From contig NZ_CP017111.1 of assembly GCF_001723605.1 (NCBI RefSeq), positions 2,728,001 to 2,792,000 of the forward strand: DNA of 64,000 bases. The letters are read 5' to 3'. The notes beneath the pieces were generated by a model. It was not told the origin of the DNA, searched no databases, and saw only the letters and a program-made list of their open reading frames with translations. Below, piece by piece: positions 50,630 through 60,377 of the stretch. Origin of the DNA: Sulfurospirillum halorespirans DSM 13726. GTDB taxonomy: Bacteria; Campylobacterota; Campylobacteria; Campylobacterales; Sulfurospirillaceae. A program made the translations under genes and the position numbers. The number at the start of each line of letters is the position of its first letter. Within the stretch, counting starts at the first letter, position 1.

Positions 50630-51825
50630 ACGTCAACCATCTCGCCTTTTTCAATTTTTTGGACATCTTTTTCGACACGTAAAAGAACGGGATTGTCTAA
50701 GAGATTATTGAGTATGGCGCTACTGCCCTCTTTTTTGCCTTGCAGATCAACAACAAGCTGACCTTCGTCAAAGCGAAGATTGCAGGCGGTAAATTCCACA
50801 AATTTGGAGCGTTTTTTATAGAGTTCGCCCATAAACGCTTTAATCGTTGGTAAGGCAAAGGTTTGCGCGCGCAGTTTGCGAAGCAGTGGAGCGATGAATA
50901 AAAAGGTACAGACCGATGCGCTGTAGGGAAAGCCTGGGAGCGCGTAGATGTATTTGTGTCCGGTTTTGACGACACGAATGTGGCGTCCTGGTTTCATGTA
51001 CGAACCGTCGATGATATTTTCGATCTTCATATCGGTCAAAATGCTCTGCAAATAGTCAAAATCCCCGACACTTCCGCCACCGGTCGTGATAACGATGTCG
51101 CTCCACATGAGTGCTTGTCTGAGTTGCTGCTCGATGAGATCACGGTCATCACGGATAAGTTTAAACCGCATCGTTTCGCAACCGAGTTGGCGCAAAATGG
51201 CTTCAACAGTAACGTGATTGGAACTGCGAATTTGCGCAAAGGAAGTTTTTGGCTCACCAAAGTCTAAGATTTCATTGCCAGTGGAGAGAATGGCAACGCG
51301 AGGTTTCATAAAGACTTCAACTTGCACCATACTCACTTCTGCCATCACACCAATCTCGGCAAAACCGATCTTTGTACCTTTTTTAATAAGCACTTCACCC
51401 GCTTTATAGTTCTCACCAATCGGTCGAACCGCAAAGCCCTTGGAGACGGCAGAAGTGATATGAATCTTGCCCTCTTTTACTTCGACATTTTCGATGGGAA
51501 TGAGCGTGTCGCTACCTTCGCTCATCAGTGTGCCCGTAAAGGTTTTCACACACTCACCTTTGTTTACGACGCCATGCGTTTCAGTCCCAGCAGGGATAAA
51601 ATCGCTGATGGTGAGCGAGCCTAATTGTTGGTCGCTAAAACGAATGGCATAGCCGTCCATCGAAGAGGTTTCGTGCGTTGGGTTATTTTCCTGCGCAACA
51701 ATGTCAATGGCAAGAAAGCGACCAAGGGCATCACCGATAAAAATATTTTCAATGCCGATTTCTGTTTTAATGGAATTTTCAAGCGCTTTAAGGGTTTCAT
51801 CAAATGGGAGGAAATTCTTACTCAT
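50611..51825 (-). CDS. moeA: MoeA molybdopterin molybdenumtransferase
   Basis: A 404-residue protein from ATG 51825, which overlaps the moaE stop (ATGA). The frame upstream of it is inside moaE. It contains ETSSMDGYAIRF, PRVAILSTGNEI, SDIVITTGGGSVGDFDYL and ALPGFPYSASVC, the MoeA signatures. It inserts molybdate into adenylylated molybdopterin to form the cofactor needed by the many molybdoenzymes of anaerobic respirers. It forms an operon with moaD and moaE. Confidence 0.94.
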   Translation of the reverse strand: MSKNFLPFDETLKALENSIKTEIGIENIFIGDALGRFLAIDIVAQENNPTHETSSMDGYAIRFSDQQLGSLTISDFIPAGTETHGVVNKGECVKTFTGTLMSEGSDTLIPIENVEVKEGKIHITSAVSKGFAVRPIGENYKAGEVLIKKGTKIGFAEIGVMAEVSMVQVEVFMKPRVAILSTGNEILDFGEPKTSFAQIRSSNHVTVEAILRQLGCETMRFKLIRDDRDLIEQQLRQALMWSDIVITTGGGSVGDFDYLQSILTDMKIENIIDGSYMKPGRHIRVVKTGHKYIYALPGFPYSASVCTFLFIAPLLRKLRAQTFALPTIKAFMGELYKKRSKFVEFTACNLRFDEGQLVVDLQGKKEGSSAILNNLLDNPVLLRVEKDVQKIEKGEMVDVVLLDL

Positions 51826-52268
51826 ACATCTGCCTTTAAGAGACCAGAACCACTGAGAACGTGCGAACGCTCTTTGGCATAGACACGTTTTCCATCCACG
51901 AGGTCGTACTTCCAAATTGGCGCATTGGCTTTAAAATCTTCGACAAAATCGTTAATCATTTTAAGGGCGACCTTTCGTTTAGGAGAGACAACAGCGGCAA
52001 TGTAACTTGAAGTATGGTTGGGCACGTCACCACGCGAGTGTGCCATCAAAAGATAGGCATCTTGTGCTTTGGCTCTCTCTTGCCACGCATTAAACCAGTT
52101 ATTTAAGATAGGCTCATAAATGTCAAAACTAAGTCCTTCTATGCCATCTTCATCTCTGACGATGCCCACAAAAGGGATAAATGCCCCATAGTTTTTATCG
52201 CTAATTTTGGCGTACCAATCTGCCAAAATAGTGTTTACATGTAAAGATCCATTGTGAAGTTCTACCAT
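51822..52268 (-). CDS. moaE: MoaE, molybdopterin synthase large subunit
   Basis: A 148-residue protein with GAFIPFVGIVRDEDGIEGLS, the active-site lysine region SPKRKVALKMINDFVEDFK, and IWKYDLVDG. It transfers sulfur from MoaD to precursor Z to form molybdopterin. The start lies 3 nt after the moaD stop. A palindrome copy at 52234-52245 encodes L-H-V-N within the first ten residues. Confidence 0.94.
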   Translation of the reverse strand: MVELHNGSLHVNTILADWYAKISDKNYGAFIPFVGIVRDEDGIEGLSFDIYEPILNNWFNAWQERAKAQDAYLLMAHSRGDVPNHTSSYIAAVVSPKRKVALKMINDFVEDFKANAPIWKYDLVDGKRVYAKERSHVLSGSGLLKADV

Positions 52269-52271
52269 AGA

Positions 52272-52493
52272 TCAACCTCCGCAAACGGGGGGTAAAAGTG
52301 AGATTTTATCTTCTTTAGAAAGTGGCATATTAAGGTCACAAACGAGTGTATCGTTCACGGCAACGGCACAAATGGCAAGCCAGTCTTGAAGTTCTTTGTC
52401 TTCTTTAAAAAAGGTTTTGAGTTCACTGAGATTTGCAATATTCACTTCAATGCTAGGACGACCTATTGGTCCCAAAAATTCGACTTTTGCCAC
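52272..52493 (-). CDS. moaD: MoaD, molybdopterin synthase sulfur-carrier subunit
   Basis: A 73-residue ubiquitin-like protein ending PPVCGG. The terminal Gly-Gly is where the thiocarboxylate forms. KEDKISLLPPVCGG is the MoaD/ThiS C-terminal pattern. It is the first gene of moaD-moaE-moeA, with a palindrome copy (52506-52515) just upstream. Confidence 0.92.
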   Translation of the reverse strand: MAKVEFLGPIGRPSIEVNIANLSELKTFFKEDKELQDWLAICAVAVNDTLVCDLNMPLSKEDKISLLPPVCGG

Positions 52494-52505
52494 ATCTTTT
52501 CCTTA

Positions 52506-52515
52506 TTACATGTAA
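52506..52515. repeat. TTACATGTAA palindrome, intergenic copy
   Basis: In the 65-nt spacer between nifU and moaD. No further copy is seen until 60684. Confidence 0.85.
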
Positions 52516-52525
52516 GAAATTTCAA

Positions 52526-52547
52526 AGAAGCGCGGGGGCGCACTTCT
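52526..52547 (-). terminator. Terminator of nifS-nifU
   Basis: AGAAG-CGC pairs with GCG-(CA)-CTTCT around a G-rich loop, then TTTGAAATTTC read leftward. It lies 11 nt after the nifU stop. Confidence 0.6.
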
Positions 52548-52558
52548 CTGAAGTCTTT

Positions 52559-53548
52559 TCAGACAGGTAATATTCGTATATTTTTACTTAATTTCTCTTG
52601 TAAGACAGCTTCAATCGCAAAAAGTGTGCCCGTAGAGCTACTTGCACACCCACTGCATGCACCAAGATAGCGGATGTAAACATCGATTGCACCCTCGCTG
52701 CCATCTTTGATGTCTAAAATTTCTATGTTTCCGCCATCCATGACAAGCATCGGACGAATATTTTCGTCGATCACCGCTTCAATTTGTTGGAATTTTTTAA
52801 CCACAGTCAGATCATCAAAGTTCACAGTATTGCTACCTTCGATTTTTGAATCAGAGATGGCAAGCAGATGGTCATGATCCATCTCAGCTCTCGTGTCTCT
52901 TAAAATGTCAACAAGGTAATGCTCGCGTGCTTCATGACCACCTGGCTTAATACAGGATTTACAAAATGCACCTGCTTTGGTGTAGTTGGTGATCTCTTCA
53001 ACGGTTTTGAGGTTGTTGATCTTGATGACCTCTTTGATCGTTCCAAGGCTCACACGCGCACATTCACACACGATGATATCATCTTCAAAAGAAGCAGCAT
53101 CCACGCCTTTATACGAAGCAGCAGCAGCTTTAATAACATCGTACGCCATAACCGAACAGTGCATTTTTTGAGGTGGAACCGCTGGAATATCAGGGTTGTC
53201 ACGCATCGCATGTTCGACATCAATATTCGTAATTTTGACTGCTTCAGAAACCGTTTTGCCAATGCAAAGCTCTGCCATGGTATCGGAACTTGCAATCGCA
53301 GTACCGCAGCCAAAACTTTTAAATTTAGCTTGTTTAATCACTTCTGTTGCTTCATCAACGATCCAGTAAAGTCTGACGGCATCGCCACAGCTCTCTGCAC
53401 CAAAGTCCGCAATAATGAGCTTTCCTCCCTCATTTTTTGCATCATCTTCCGTCAACTCACCCATATTTTGGGGATGGTTCATCAAATCTTGTACTTTTTG
53501 GCTGTATTCTTCCCAGATGGAACCGCCAATTAAACTATTTTTTGCCAT
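52559..53548 (-). CDS. nifU: NifU-type iron-sulfur cluster scaffold
   Basis: A 329-residue three-domain NifU. The IscU-like domain has three cluster cysteines (AESCGDAV, FGCGTAIASS, KMHCSVMA). The central Bfd-like [2Fe-2S] domain has IIVCECARVS and FCKSCIKPGG. The C-terminal Nfu domain has MDGGNIEIL and the LGACSGCASSS pair. It assembles clusters with sulfur from NifS, encoded 26 nt upstream. In Campylobacterota this NIF-type pair is the general housekeeping system, not tied to nitrogen fixation. Confidence 0.95.
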   Translation of the reverse strand: MAKNSLIGGSIWEEYSQKVQDLMNHPQNMGELTEDDAKNEGGKLIIADFGAESCGDAVRLYWIVDEATEVIKQAKFKSFGCGTAIASSDTMAELCIGKTVSEAVKITNIDVEHAMRDNPDIPAVPPQKMHCSVMAYDVIKAAAASYKGVDAASFEDDIIVCECARVSLGTIKEVIKINNLKTVEEITNYTKAGAFCKSCIKPGGHEAREHYLVDILRDTRAEMDHDHLLAISDSKIEGSNTVNFDDLTVVKKFQQIEAVIDENIRPMLVMDGGNIEILDIKDGSEGAIDVYIRYLGACSGCASSSTGTLFAIEAVLQEKLSKNIRILPV

Positions 53549-53574
53549 TTTTTTATCCTCTATTTATTATTGAA

Positions 53575-54783
<1,209 letters not shown>

Positions 54784-54788
54784 CTATA

Positions 54789-54807
54789 TAGGATAAAGTT
54801 TATCCTA
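54789..54807. promoter_or_regulatory. Operator-like palindrome before nifS
   Basis: TAGGATAAA and TTTATCCTA mirror each other across one G, over the expected nifS promoter. It could bind an Fe-S or iron regulator. The Fur-like core is only partial. Confidence 0.55.
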
Positions 54808-54818
54808 ATTAATTTTTG

Positions 54819-54830
54819 AATACTAGTATT
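54819..54830. promoter_or_regulatory. Second palindrome before nifS
   Basis: AATACTAGTATT, a perfect 12-mer 12 nt from the first operator-like palindrome. It also overlaps the hairpin following fliI. Confidence 0.4.
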
Positions 54831-54850
54831 TTCTATATTAAAAAATACTA
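54824..54850 (-). terminator. Hairpin after fliI
   Basis: TAGTATTTT and AAAATACTA form a perfect 9-bp stem with a 9-nt loop, 7 nt after the fliI stop. It is all A-T rich, so it is a weak terminator. Confidence 0.5.
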
Positions 54851-54857
54851 AAGAAAT

Positions 54858-56162
54858 TTAGGCAATAATCTGTTTTAACTCAGCAACGGTTGCTTCAAAC
54901 TCAAAAACCTCTTCAGGAGATTGTTGTAAAAAGCCATTCATCTTCTCTTTTTTATTGATCGCCATATCGAGTTCTTTATCGTTGCCCTTTTCGTATGCAC
55001 CGATGCGGACGAGAACTTCGTTCTCTTTCAAAATGGAATTGAGCCGTTTAAAACGCATCGCCGCTTTTTTATGCTCGCTATCAATGACATCGCCCATAAC
55101 CCTTGAAGCACTGTTTTGAATGCTAATCGGTGGATAAATACCATAATCGGTAAGCTCACGACTGAGCACGATGTGACCATCCAAAATACTCCGAGACTGA
55201 TCGGCAATCGGATCGCTCAGATCATCCCCTTCAACAAGTACCGTAAAGAACGCTGTAATCGAGCCTTTGCCCTCTTCTTTTCCGGCTCGCTCCATGAGTT
55301 GAGGCAAAAGCGCCAAAACAGAAGGCGGGTAGCCTTTAGAGGTGGGTGGCTCACCCAAAGCCAAACCAATTTCACGCTGTGCCATCGCAAAACGCGTGAC
55401 GGAGTCCATCATAAAGAGAACATCGCGTCCTTGGTCTTTAAAATACTCGGCAATACTCATCGCTGAAAATGCACCGTATTTGCGCATCAAAGGCGAATCA
55501 TCGCTGGTCGCAACCACGATCACAGTATTTTCAAGATTACCGCCTAAGTTTTTTTCAATAAACTCAGGCACCTCACGTCCACGTTCCCCTATGAGTGCGA
55601 CGACTTTGATGGAAGCTTCTGCCCCTTTAACGATCATACCCATTAGGGTTGATTTACCCACACCACTTCCTGCGAAAATGCCCATTTTCTGACCTTTGCC
55701 ACACGTCAAAAGTCCATCAATGGTCTTGACTCCGACACGAAATGGCTCGTTAATGAGCCCTCGTTTCATCGGATCAAGTGGCGCTTTCATGATCGGTGCT
55801 TGTGAACTTGCACCTATTGTTCCTTTGCCGTCTTTGGGACGAATAAACGGATCAACCACCCGCCCAAGTAACTCTTCGCCTACAGGAATCATCATACCCT
55901 GCTCGCTGATAAACACTTTATCGCCTGTTTTGAAGCCTTCAATAAAACCAAAAGGAGAGATAAAAAAGGAGTTGCGATCCACTTCCGTGATCATGCCAAG
56001 CTCGCTTTTATGACCATCTAAAGAGACGATTTTGACAATATCGCCAATGCTGGGTCTTAGCCCACACGCCTCGATGGTTGTGGAGCTGATTTTGGTGATA
56101 GTGCCAAACATGGGAGAGAGGCTTTTACCGTTAAGTTGTTTTTTGAGGCGTTCAAGTGGCAT
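54858..56162 (-). CDS. fliI: FliI, flagellar export ATPase
   Basis: A 434-residue F1-beta-like ATPase of the flagellar type III secretion apparatus. It has Walker A FAGSGVGKSTLMG, KVVALIGERGREVPEFI, Walker B VLFMMDSVTRFAMAQREIGL, and the substrate segment GEPPTSKGYPPSV typical of FliI. It powers and orders export of flagellar parts. It overlaps folE by one base, an odd pairing that also suggests readthrough from folE. Confidence 0.94.
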   Translation of the reverse strand: MPLERLKKQLNGKSLSPMFGTITKISSTTIEACGLRPSIGDIVKIVSLDGHKSELGMITEVDRNSFFISPFGFIEGFKTGDKVFISEQGMMIPVGEELLGRVVDPFIRPKDGKGTIGASSQAPIMKAPLDPMKRGLINEPFRVGVKTIDGLLTCGKGQKMGIFAGSGVGKSTLMGMIVKGAEASIKVVALIGERGREVPEFIEKNLGGNLENTVIVVATSDDSPLMRKYGAFSAMSIAEYFKDQGRDVLFMMDSVTRFAMAQREIGLALGEPPTSKGYPPSVLALLPQLMERAGKEEGKGSITAFFTVLVEGDDLSDPIADQSRSILDGHIVLSRELTDYGIYPPISIQNSASRVMGDVIDSEHKKAAMRFKRLNSILKENEVLVRIGAYEKGNDKELDMAINKKEKMNGFLQQSPEEVFEFEATVAELKQIIA

Positions 56163-56737
56163 TAGTAGCGATTAGCCTGCGGTGCGTTAATGATGTCAAA
56201 AAACTCTTTCCTCGTATCGGCTTTCAAAAAGAGTCCTCGAAGGGCTGATGTAGTCGTGTTGGAGTGTGTTTTTTCTACACCTCGCATCTCCATGCACATA
56301 TGGCGCGCTTGAATAACAACACCCACCCCTTTAGGAGCGATGACATCATCAATCGCTTTAGCAATCTGTTCGGTCAGTTGTTCTTGAATTTGAAGACGAC
56401 GTGCAAAAATATCCACCATGCGAGGAATTTTAGAAAGTCCAACGACTTTTCCATTCGGAATATAAGCAACATGCGCACGTCCAATAATCGGTAAAAGGTG
56501 ATGTTCACACATCGAATAAAATTCTATATCTTTAATCAGTACCATTTGGTTATTATCGCTCTCAAAAAGTGCCTCACCTAAAACTTCATTAGGACTTTGA
56601 TGATAGCCTTGTGTCATATGCTCATACGCTTTAAATACACGTGTTGGCGTCTTTAAAAGCCCTTCACGCTCGGTATTTTCACCGATGATTTCTAACATCG
56701 TTTTAACGGCTTGTTCGAACTCTTCTCTTCGTTGCAT
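56162..56737 (-). CDS. folE: GTP cyclohydrolase I
   Basis: A 191-residue FolE. Zinc ligands are in [11 protein letters not shown] and in [32 protein letters not shown] is the substrate-site segment. It makes dihydroneopterin triphosphate, first step toward folate. It diverges from tig across a 128-nt spacer. Confidence 0.95.
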   Translation of the reverse strand: MQRREEFEQAVKTMLEIIGENTEREGLLKTPTRVFKAYEHMTQGYHQSPNEVLGEALFESDNNQMVLIKDIEFYSMCEHHLLPIIGRAHVAYIPNGKVVGLSKIPRMVDIFARRLQIQEQLTEQIAKAIDDVIAPKGVGVVIQARHMCMEMRGVEKTHSNTTTSALRGLFLKADTRKEFFDIINAPQANRY

Positions 56738-56828
56738 TGTGATTCACTTCTGTTAAAATTAAGACGAGATATTTTATCTGCTTTTTGCTTTTTAATGGAT
56801 AAAAAGCGACTTAAAAGCAAATTTTTGC

Positions 56829-56834
56829 TATATT
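56829..56834 (+). promoter_or_regulatory. Possible -10 element for tig
   Basis: TATATT preceded by TTTTTGC, 31 nt before the tig start. A second candidate (TTTATA) lies nearer. Weak call. Confidence 0.35.
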
Positions 56835-56865
56835 TGAGCAAAATTTTATATCGAAAAGGGATTTT

Positions 56866-58164
56866 ATGCAAATTAAAGTTAACCGTACTAATAGTGCTAA
56901 TGCTGCAGTTGAAGCGACTATTTCACCTGCACTTTTACAAAAAAAAGAAGAGAAGCTCATTGCATCAGCAGCTTCAAATATGAAAGTGGATGGTTTTAGA
57001 AAAGGAAAGGTTCCTGCACACATCGTTAAAGCACGTTACGGCAAACAACTTAAAGAAGACGCACAAACCGAAGTTCTCAGAGAACTTTACACCAAAGCCT
57101 TAGCTGAACTTGATGTTAAAGCAGATCTTGTTGTTGGAGAGCCAAGTTTCTCAAAATTTGAAGAGAAAGAGGGTGGTTTAGAGCTTGTGATGAAACTTTC
57201 ATTTAAACCAACCGTAGTCATTGAAGGCTACAAAGAGTGCGTACCTGAATATAAAGCGCCAAAAGTAACGAAAAAAGAGATCAGCGAGCGACTTGAGAAA
57301 ACGTTAGCACTGGTTGCTGAGCTTAAAACCGTTGAAGAAAAACGTGCCGTTAAATCAGGCGACTTTGTTGTGATCGATTTTGAAGGCTTTGTCGATGGTG
57401 TCGCGTTTGAAGGTGGAAAAGCGGAGAGCTATACCCTTGAAATCGGAAGTGGTTCATTTATCCCAGGTTTTGAAGATGGCATTATCGGACTCAAAGTCAG
57501 TAGTAAAAGCAAAGATATTGCAGTAACGTTCCCAGAGACTTACGGAAACAAAGACCTTGCAGGCAAACCAACGGTATTTAAAGTCACCATTAAAGAGATC
57601 AAAGTAAAAGATATTCCAGAGACTCCTAGTGAAGAGATGATCAAAAAATTACTTCCAGGTGTTGAAGCTCCGACTTTAGCCGTACTTGAAGAGCAAATTG
57701 AGACCGAAATCCGCAATGAAAAACTCGCAAAACTTTTCAACGATGAAGTCAAACCTAAATTTGTTGAAAATATCTTAGAAAAACTCGCTCTTGATTTACC
57801 AGAAAACATCGTTGACCAAGAGATTGATCTTCAAATGCGTGGTGTTTTTGGCAAACTCAGCGAAGACGAAATCAAAGAATATGCAGGAAATCCTGATAAA
57901 ATCAAAGAAAAACGAGAAGAGTTTAGAGCAGAGTCTGAAAAAAGTGTTAAACTTACCTTCATTGTTGATGAATTAGCCAAACAAGAAGGGATTAATGTCA
58001 GTGACCAAGAAGTCCTTCAAATGATCTACTTTGAAGCGATGCAACAAGGTGCTAATCCAAAAGAGTACCTAGAGTATTATGAGAAACAAGGTGTTCTTCC
58101 AGCGATTAAAATGTCTATCATTGAAGAGAGACTCTTCACAAAGCTTTTTACTAAAGGTAAATAA
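56866..58164 (+). CDS. tig: Trigger factor
   Basis: A 432-residue ribosome-bound chaperone. The N-terminal domain has the ribosome-docking GFRKGKVP (residues 44-51), the FKBP-type prolyl isomerase domain has [14 protein letters not shown] and [12 protein letters not shown], and a long helical C-terminal domain follows. It binds nascent chains at the exit tunnel. First gene of the rightward block tig-clpP, with TAATG overlap to clpP, an order conserved in Campylobacter and relatives. Confidence 0.96.
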   Translation: MQIKVNRTNSANAAVEATISPALLQKKEEKLIASAASNMKVDGFRKGKVPAHIVKARYGKQLKEDAQTEVLRELYTKALAELDVKADLVVGEPSFSKFEEKEGGLELVMKLSFKPTVVIEGYKECVPEYKAPKVTKKEISERLEKTLALVAELKTVEEKRAVKSGDFVVIDFEGFVDGVAFEGGKAESYTLEIGSGSFIPGFEDGIIGLKVSSKSKDIAVTFPETYGNKDLAGKPTVFKVTIKEIKVKDIPETPSEEMIKKLLPGVEAPTLAVLEEQIETEIRNEKLAKLFNDEVKPKFVENILEKLALDLPENIVDQEIDLQMRGVFGKLSEDEIKEYAGNPDKIKEKREEFRAESEKSVKLTFIVDELAKQEGINVSDQEVLQMIYFEAMQQGANPKEYLEYYEKQGVLPAIKMSIIEERLFTKLFTKGK

Positions 58165-58754
58165 TGAGCTATTATGTTCCAGTCGTTATCGAAAAAACGG
58201 GCCGAGGAGAAAGAAGTTATGACATCTACTCTCGCCTTTTAAAAGATCGTATCATCATGCTCAGCGGTGAGATTAATGATGTTGTTGCTTCTTCGATTGT
58301 AGCTCAGCTACTCTTCCTTGAAGCGGAAGATCCTGAAAAAGACATCTATCTTTACATCAACTCTCCGGGTGGCGTTATTACCAGTGGTTTTAGCATCTAT
58401 GACACGATGAATTATGTCAGACCCGACATCAGTACCATTTGTATCGGTCAAGCAGCATCCATGGGAGCATTTTTACTCAGTGCTGGGGCTAAAGGGAAAC
58501 GTTACGCGCTTCCAAATGCACGCATTATGATTCACCAACCTTTAGGTGGGGCACAAGGTCAAGCAACGGACATTGAGATTCAAGCAAAAGAAATTTTGAG
58601 AATGAAGCAAGTGCTCAATGAAATTTTGGCAAAAAACTGTTCACAAAAACTCCCTAAAATCATTAAAGATACAGAGAGAGACTTTTTCATGAGTGCGGAA
58701 GAGTCAAGTGAATACGGTTTAATTGATAAAGTATTAGATAAAAGTTTTAAATAA
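58164..58754 (+). CDS. clpP: ClpP protease subunit
   Basis: A 196-residue serine protease with Ser99 in [12 protein letters not shown], His124 in [10 protein letters not shown] and an Asp near 173. The N-terminal [21 protein letters not shown] is the processed loop region. It forms the tetradecameric chamber used with ClpA/ClpX. Translation is coupled to tig. Confidence 0.97.
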   Translation: MSYYVPVVIEKTGRGERSYDIYSRLLKDRIIMLSGEINDVVASSIVAQLLFLEAEDPEKDIYLYINSPGGVITSGFSIYDTMNYVRPDISTICIGQAASMGAFLLSAGAKGKRYALPNARIMIHQPLGGAQGQATDIEIQAKEILRMKQVLNEILAKNCSQKLPKIIKDTERDFFMSAEESSEYGLIDKVLDKSFK

Positions 58755-58771
58755 CATAAAGAGGGCAAACA

Positions 58772-59863
58772 ATGGTTCGTTTTAACAAAGAAAAAGGGAA
58801 AACGGGTGTTTATAATATCGATGTCAAGGATGATACGATTGAGCAAGCTCCACCCCCGCCCATTCCTAAAGAGCCTATTGTTCCACAAGCTTCCAATGTG
58901 GAGCTTGAAAAATTTGCCGCGTTGGTACTCAAGGTGTTGGGGGATGAAAATATCCCTCCCACCCCTACCAATTTTCAGATCTATTTTGACAAACTTTTAG
59001 AGAGTAAACCCGTTGCGTTTAGAAAACGCATTAATGACTTTTTAGATCTTGAAAATACGAACAATGATGAAAATCATGCACGCATTGAGCGCGAAGTCAA
59101 AGAGGGTTTTTCACAGATTAAAAACATCATGCAAGTGGTTTCTACGGTCTATCGCAATCTTAATGTGATGCAAGAGATTATTAAAAAACGCTCAACGCAG
59201 TTAGAGACAAACTCCAACCCACTTTCGATTCAAAATATCATCTCAACGCTGAGCGAAGATCTCAATAAAATGTTTGTACTGACCACCAAGCAAATTGATC
59301 TTTTGAAAGATTATTATCAAAAAACAACAACGATCTTGCAAGAGGTCGACAATCAATCTATTTTCGATGTTAAGTATGGCGTTTACAACCGCAGATACTT
59401 GCTTAAATCGCTCCAAGATGAGATCAAACTGATCAAAAACTATGCGCATTCAAGCTCTTTGGTACTAGCGCGTGTAAAAGAAGATACATTAGAGAAAATT
59501 GTCAATAAAAAAGACAAAGACACCGTTGTGCGCAACATTGCTAAATTGCTTCTGAAAACTTCTCGCAGAAGCGATATTGTGGCGCATTTTGGCGATGGTG
59601 TTTTTGCGATGATTCTCAAACATACTGATATTACGAGTGCTAAAAAAGCGTGCGATCGTATCAGTGAACTGGTGTATCAAACCAGCTTTTTTGTGGGAAC
59701 AGGCGAAGTTGAAACCGACATCGAGCTTTCCATCGTTGCCCTCGATACCGAGCATAATTCCGAGGAGTTTATTTCTGCAACCCTTGAAGAACTCCCACAC
59801 ACTGGTAAAAAATATGTTCCTTACATTGTGTGTACGCCTTCCCTTCCAAGCGAGGAGCTATGA
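58772..59863 (+). CDS. Diguanylate-cyclase-like protein with degenerate GGDEF site
   Basis: A 363-residue soluble protein. The first 190 residues are mainly helical, with a Pro run near residue 28. From about residue 200 the fold of a GGDEF domain is recognisable (VKYGVYNRRYLLKSLQDEI, then HFGDGVFAMIL where GGDEF should stand). The signature reads F-G-D-G-V-F, so catalysis is doubtful and a binding or effector role is likelier. It sits 17 nt after clpP and overlaps def by 4 nt, so it is in the operon. Its position between clpP and def may tie it to proteostasis or may be incidental. Confidence 0.72.
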   Translation: MVRFNKEKGKTGVYNIDVKDDTIEQAPPPPIPKEPIVPQASNVELEKFAALVLKVLGDENIPPTPTNFQIYFDKLLESKPVAFRKRINDFLDLENTNNDENHARIEREVKEGFSQIKNIMQVVSTVYRNLNVMQEIIKKRSTQLETNSNPLSIQNIISTLSEDLNKMFVLTTKQIDLLKDYYQKTTTILQEVDNQSIFDVKYGVYNRRYLLKSLQDEIKLIKNYAHSSSLVLARVKEDTLEKIVNKKDKDTVVRNIAKLLLKTSRRSDIVAHFGDGVFAMILKHTDITSAKKACDRISELVYQTSFFVGTGEVETDIELSIVALDTEHNSEEFISATLEELPHTGKKYVPYIVCTPSLPSEEL

Positions 59864-60375
59864 TTAGAGAGATTCTTGTTTATCCCAATAAGCTGCTACG
59901 AGAGACCTCCAAAGAGGTAACGCATTTTGATGTGCATTTGCACACGCTTTTACACGATATGTACGAAACAATGGTTGCCAAAGAGGGTATTGGGCTTGCG
60001 GCAATTCAAGTGGGTGTGCCTCTGAATGTACTCATCATCAATCTTGTCGATGAAGAAGGGTACCAAACCGTCGAAAATCTCTATGAAATGATCAATCCCG
60101 TCATTCTTGAAAAAGATGGTCTTACGATTTACCAAGAGGGATGTTTAAGTGTTCCTGGGTATTACGATGAGATCGAGCGTGCCGCACATATTAAAGTTGT
60201 CTATTGTGATCGCGATGGTAATAGATGCGAAGAAGAGTTTACCGATCTGATGGCCATTGCCGTACAACACGAGATGGACCACCTCAAAGGTCGCCTTTTT
60301 ATCGAAAAACTCTCTTATTTAAAACGTAAAAAATTTGACAAAGAGTGGAAAAAAAAGCAAAAAGCAGGTAAATAA
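59860..60375 (+). CDS. def: Peptide deformylase
   Basis: A 171-residue enzyme from ATG 59860 with GAGGAG upstream. The in-frame ATG at 59830 lies inside the previous gene. Metal ligands are Cys95 in EGCLSVPG, and His137 and His141 in QHEMDHLKG. GIGLAAIQVGV is motif 1. It removes the formyl group from new proteins, fitting its neighbourhood with tig and clpP. Confidence 0.96.
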   Translation: MIREILVYPNKLLRETSKEVTHFDVHLHTLLHDMYETMVAKEGIGLAAIQVGVPLNVLIINLVDEEGYQTVENLYEMINPVILEKDGLTIYQEGCLSVPGYYDEIERAAHIKVVYCDRDGNRCEEEFTDLMAIAVQHEMDHLKGRLFIEKLSYLKRKKFDKEWKKKQKAGK

Positions 60376-60377
60376 TC

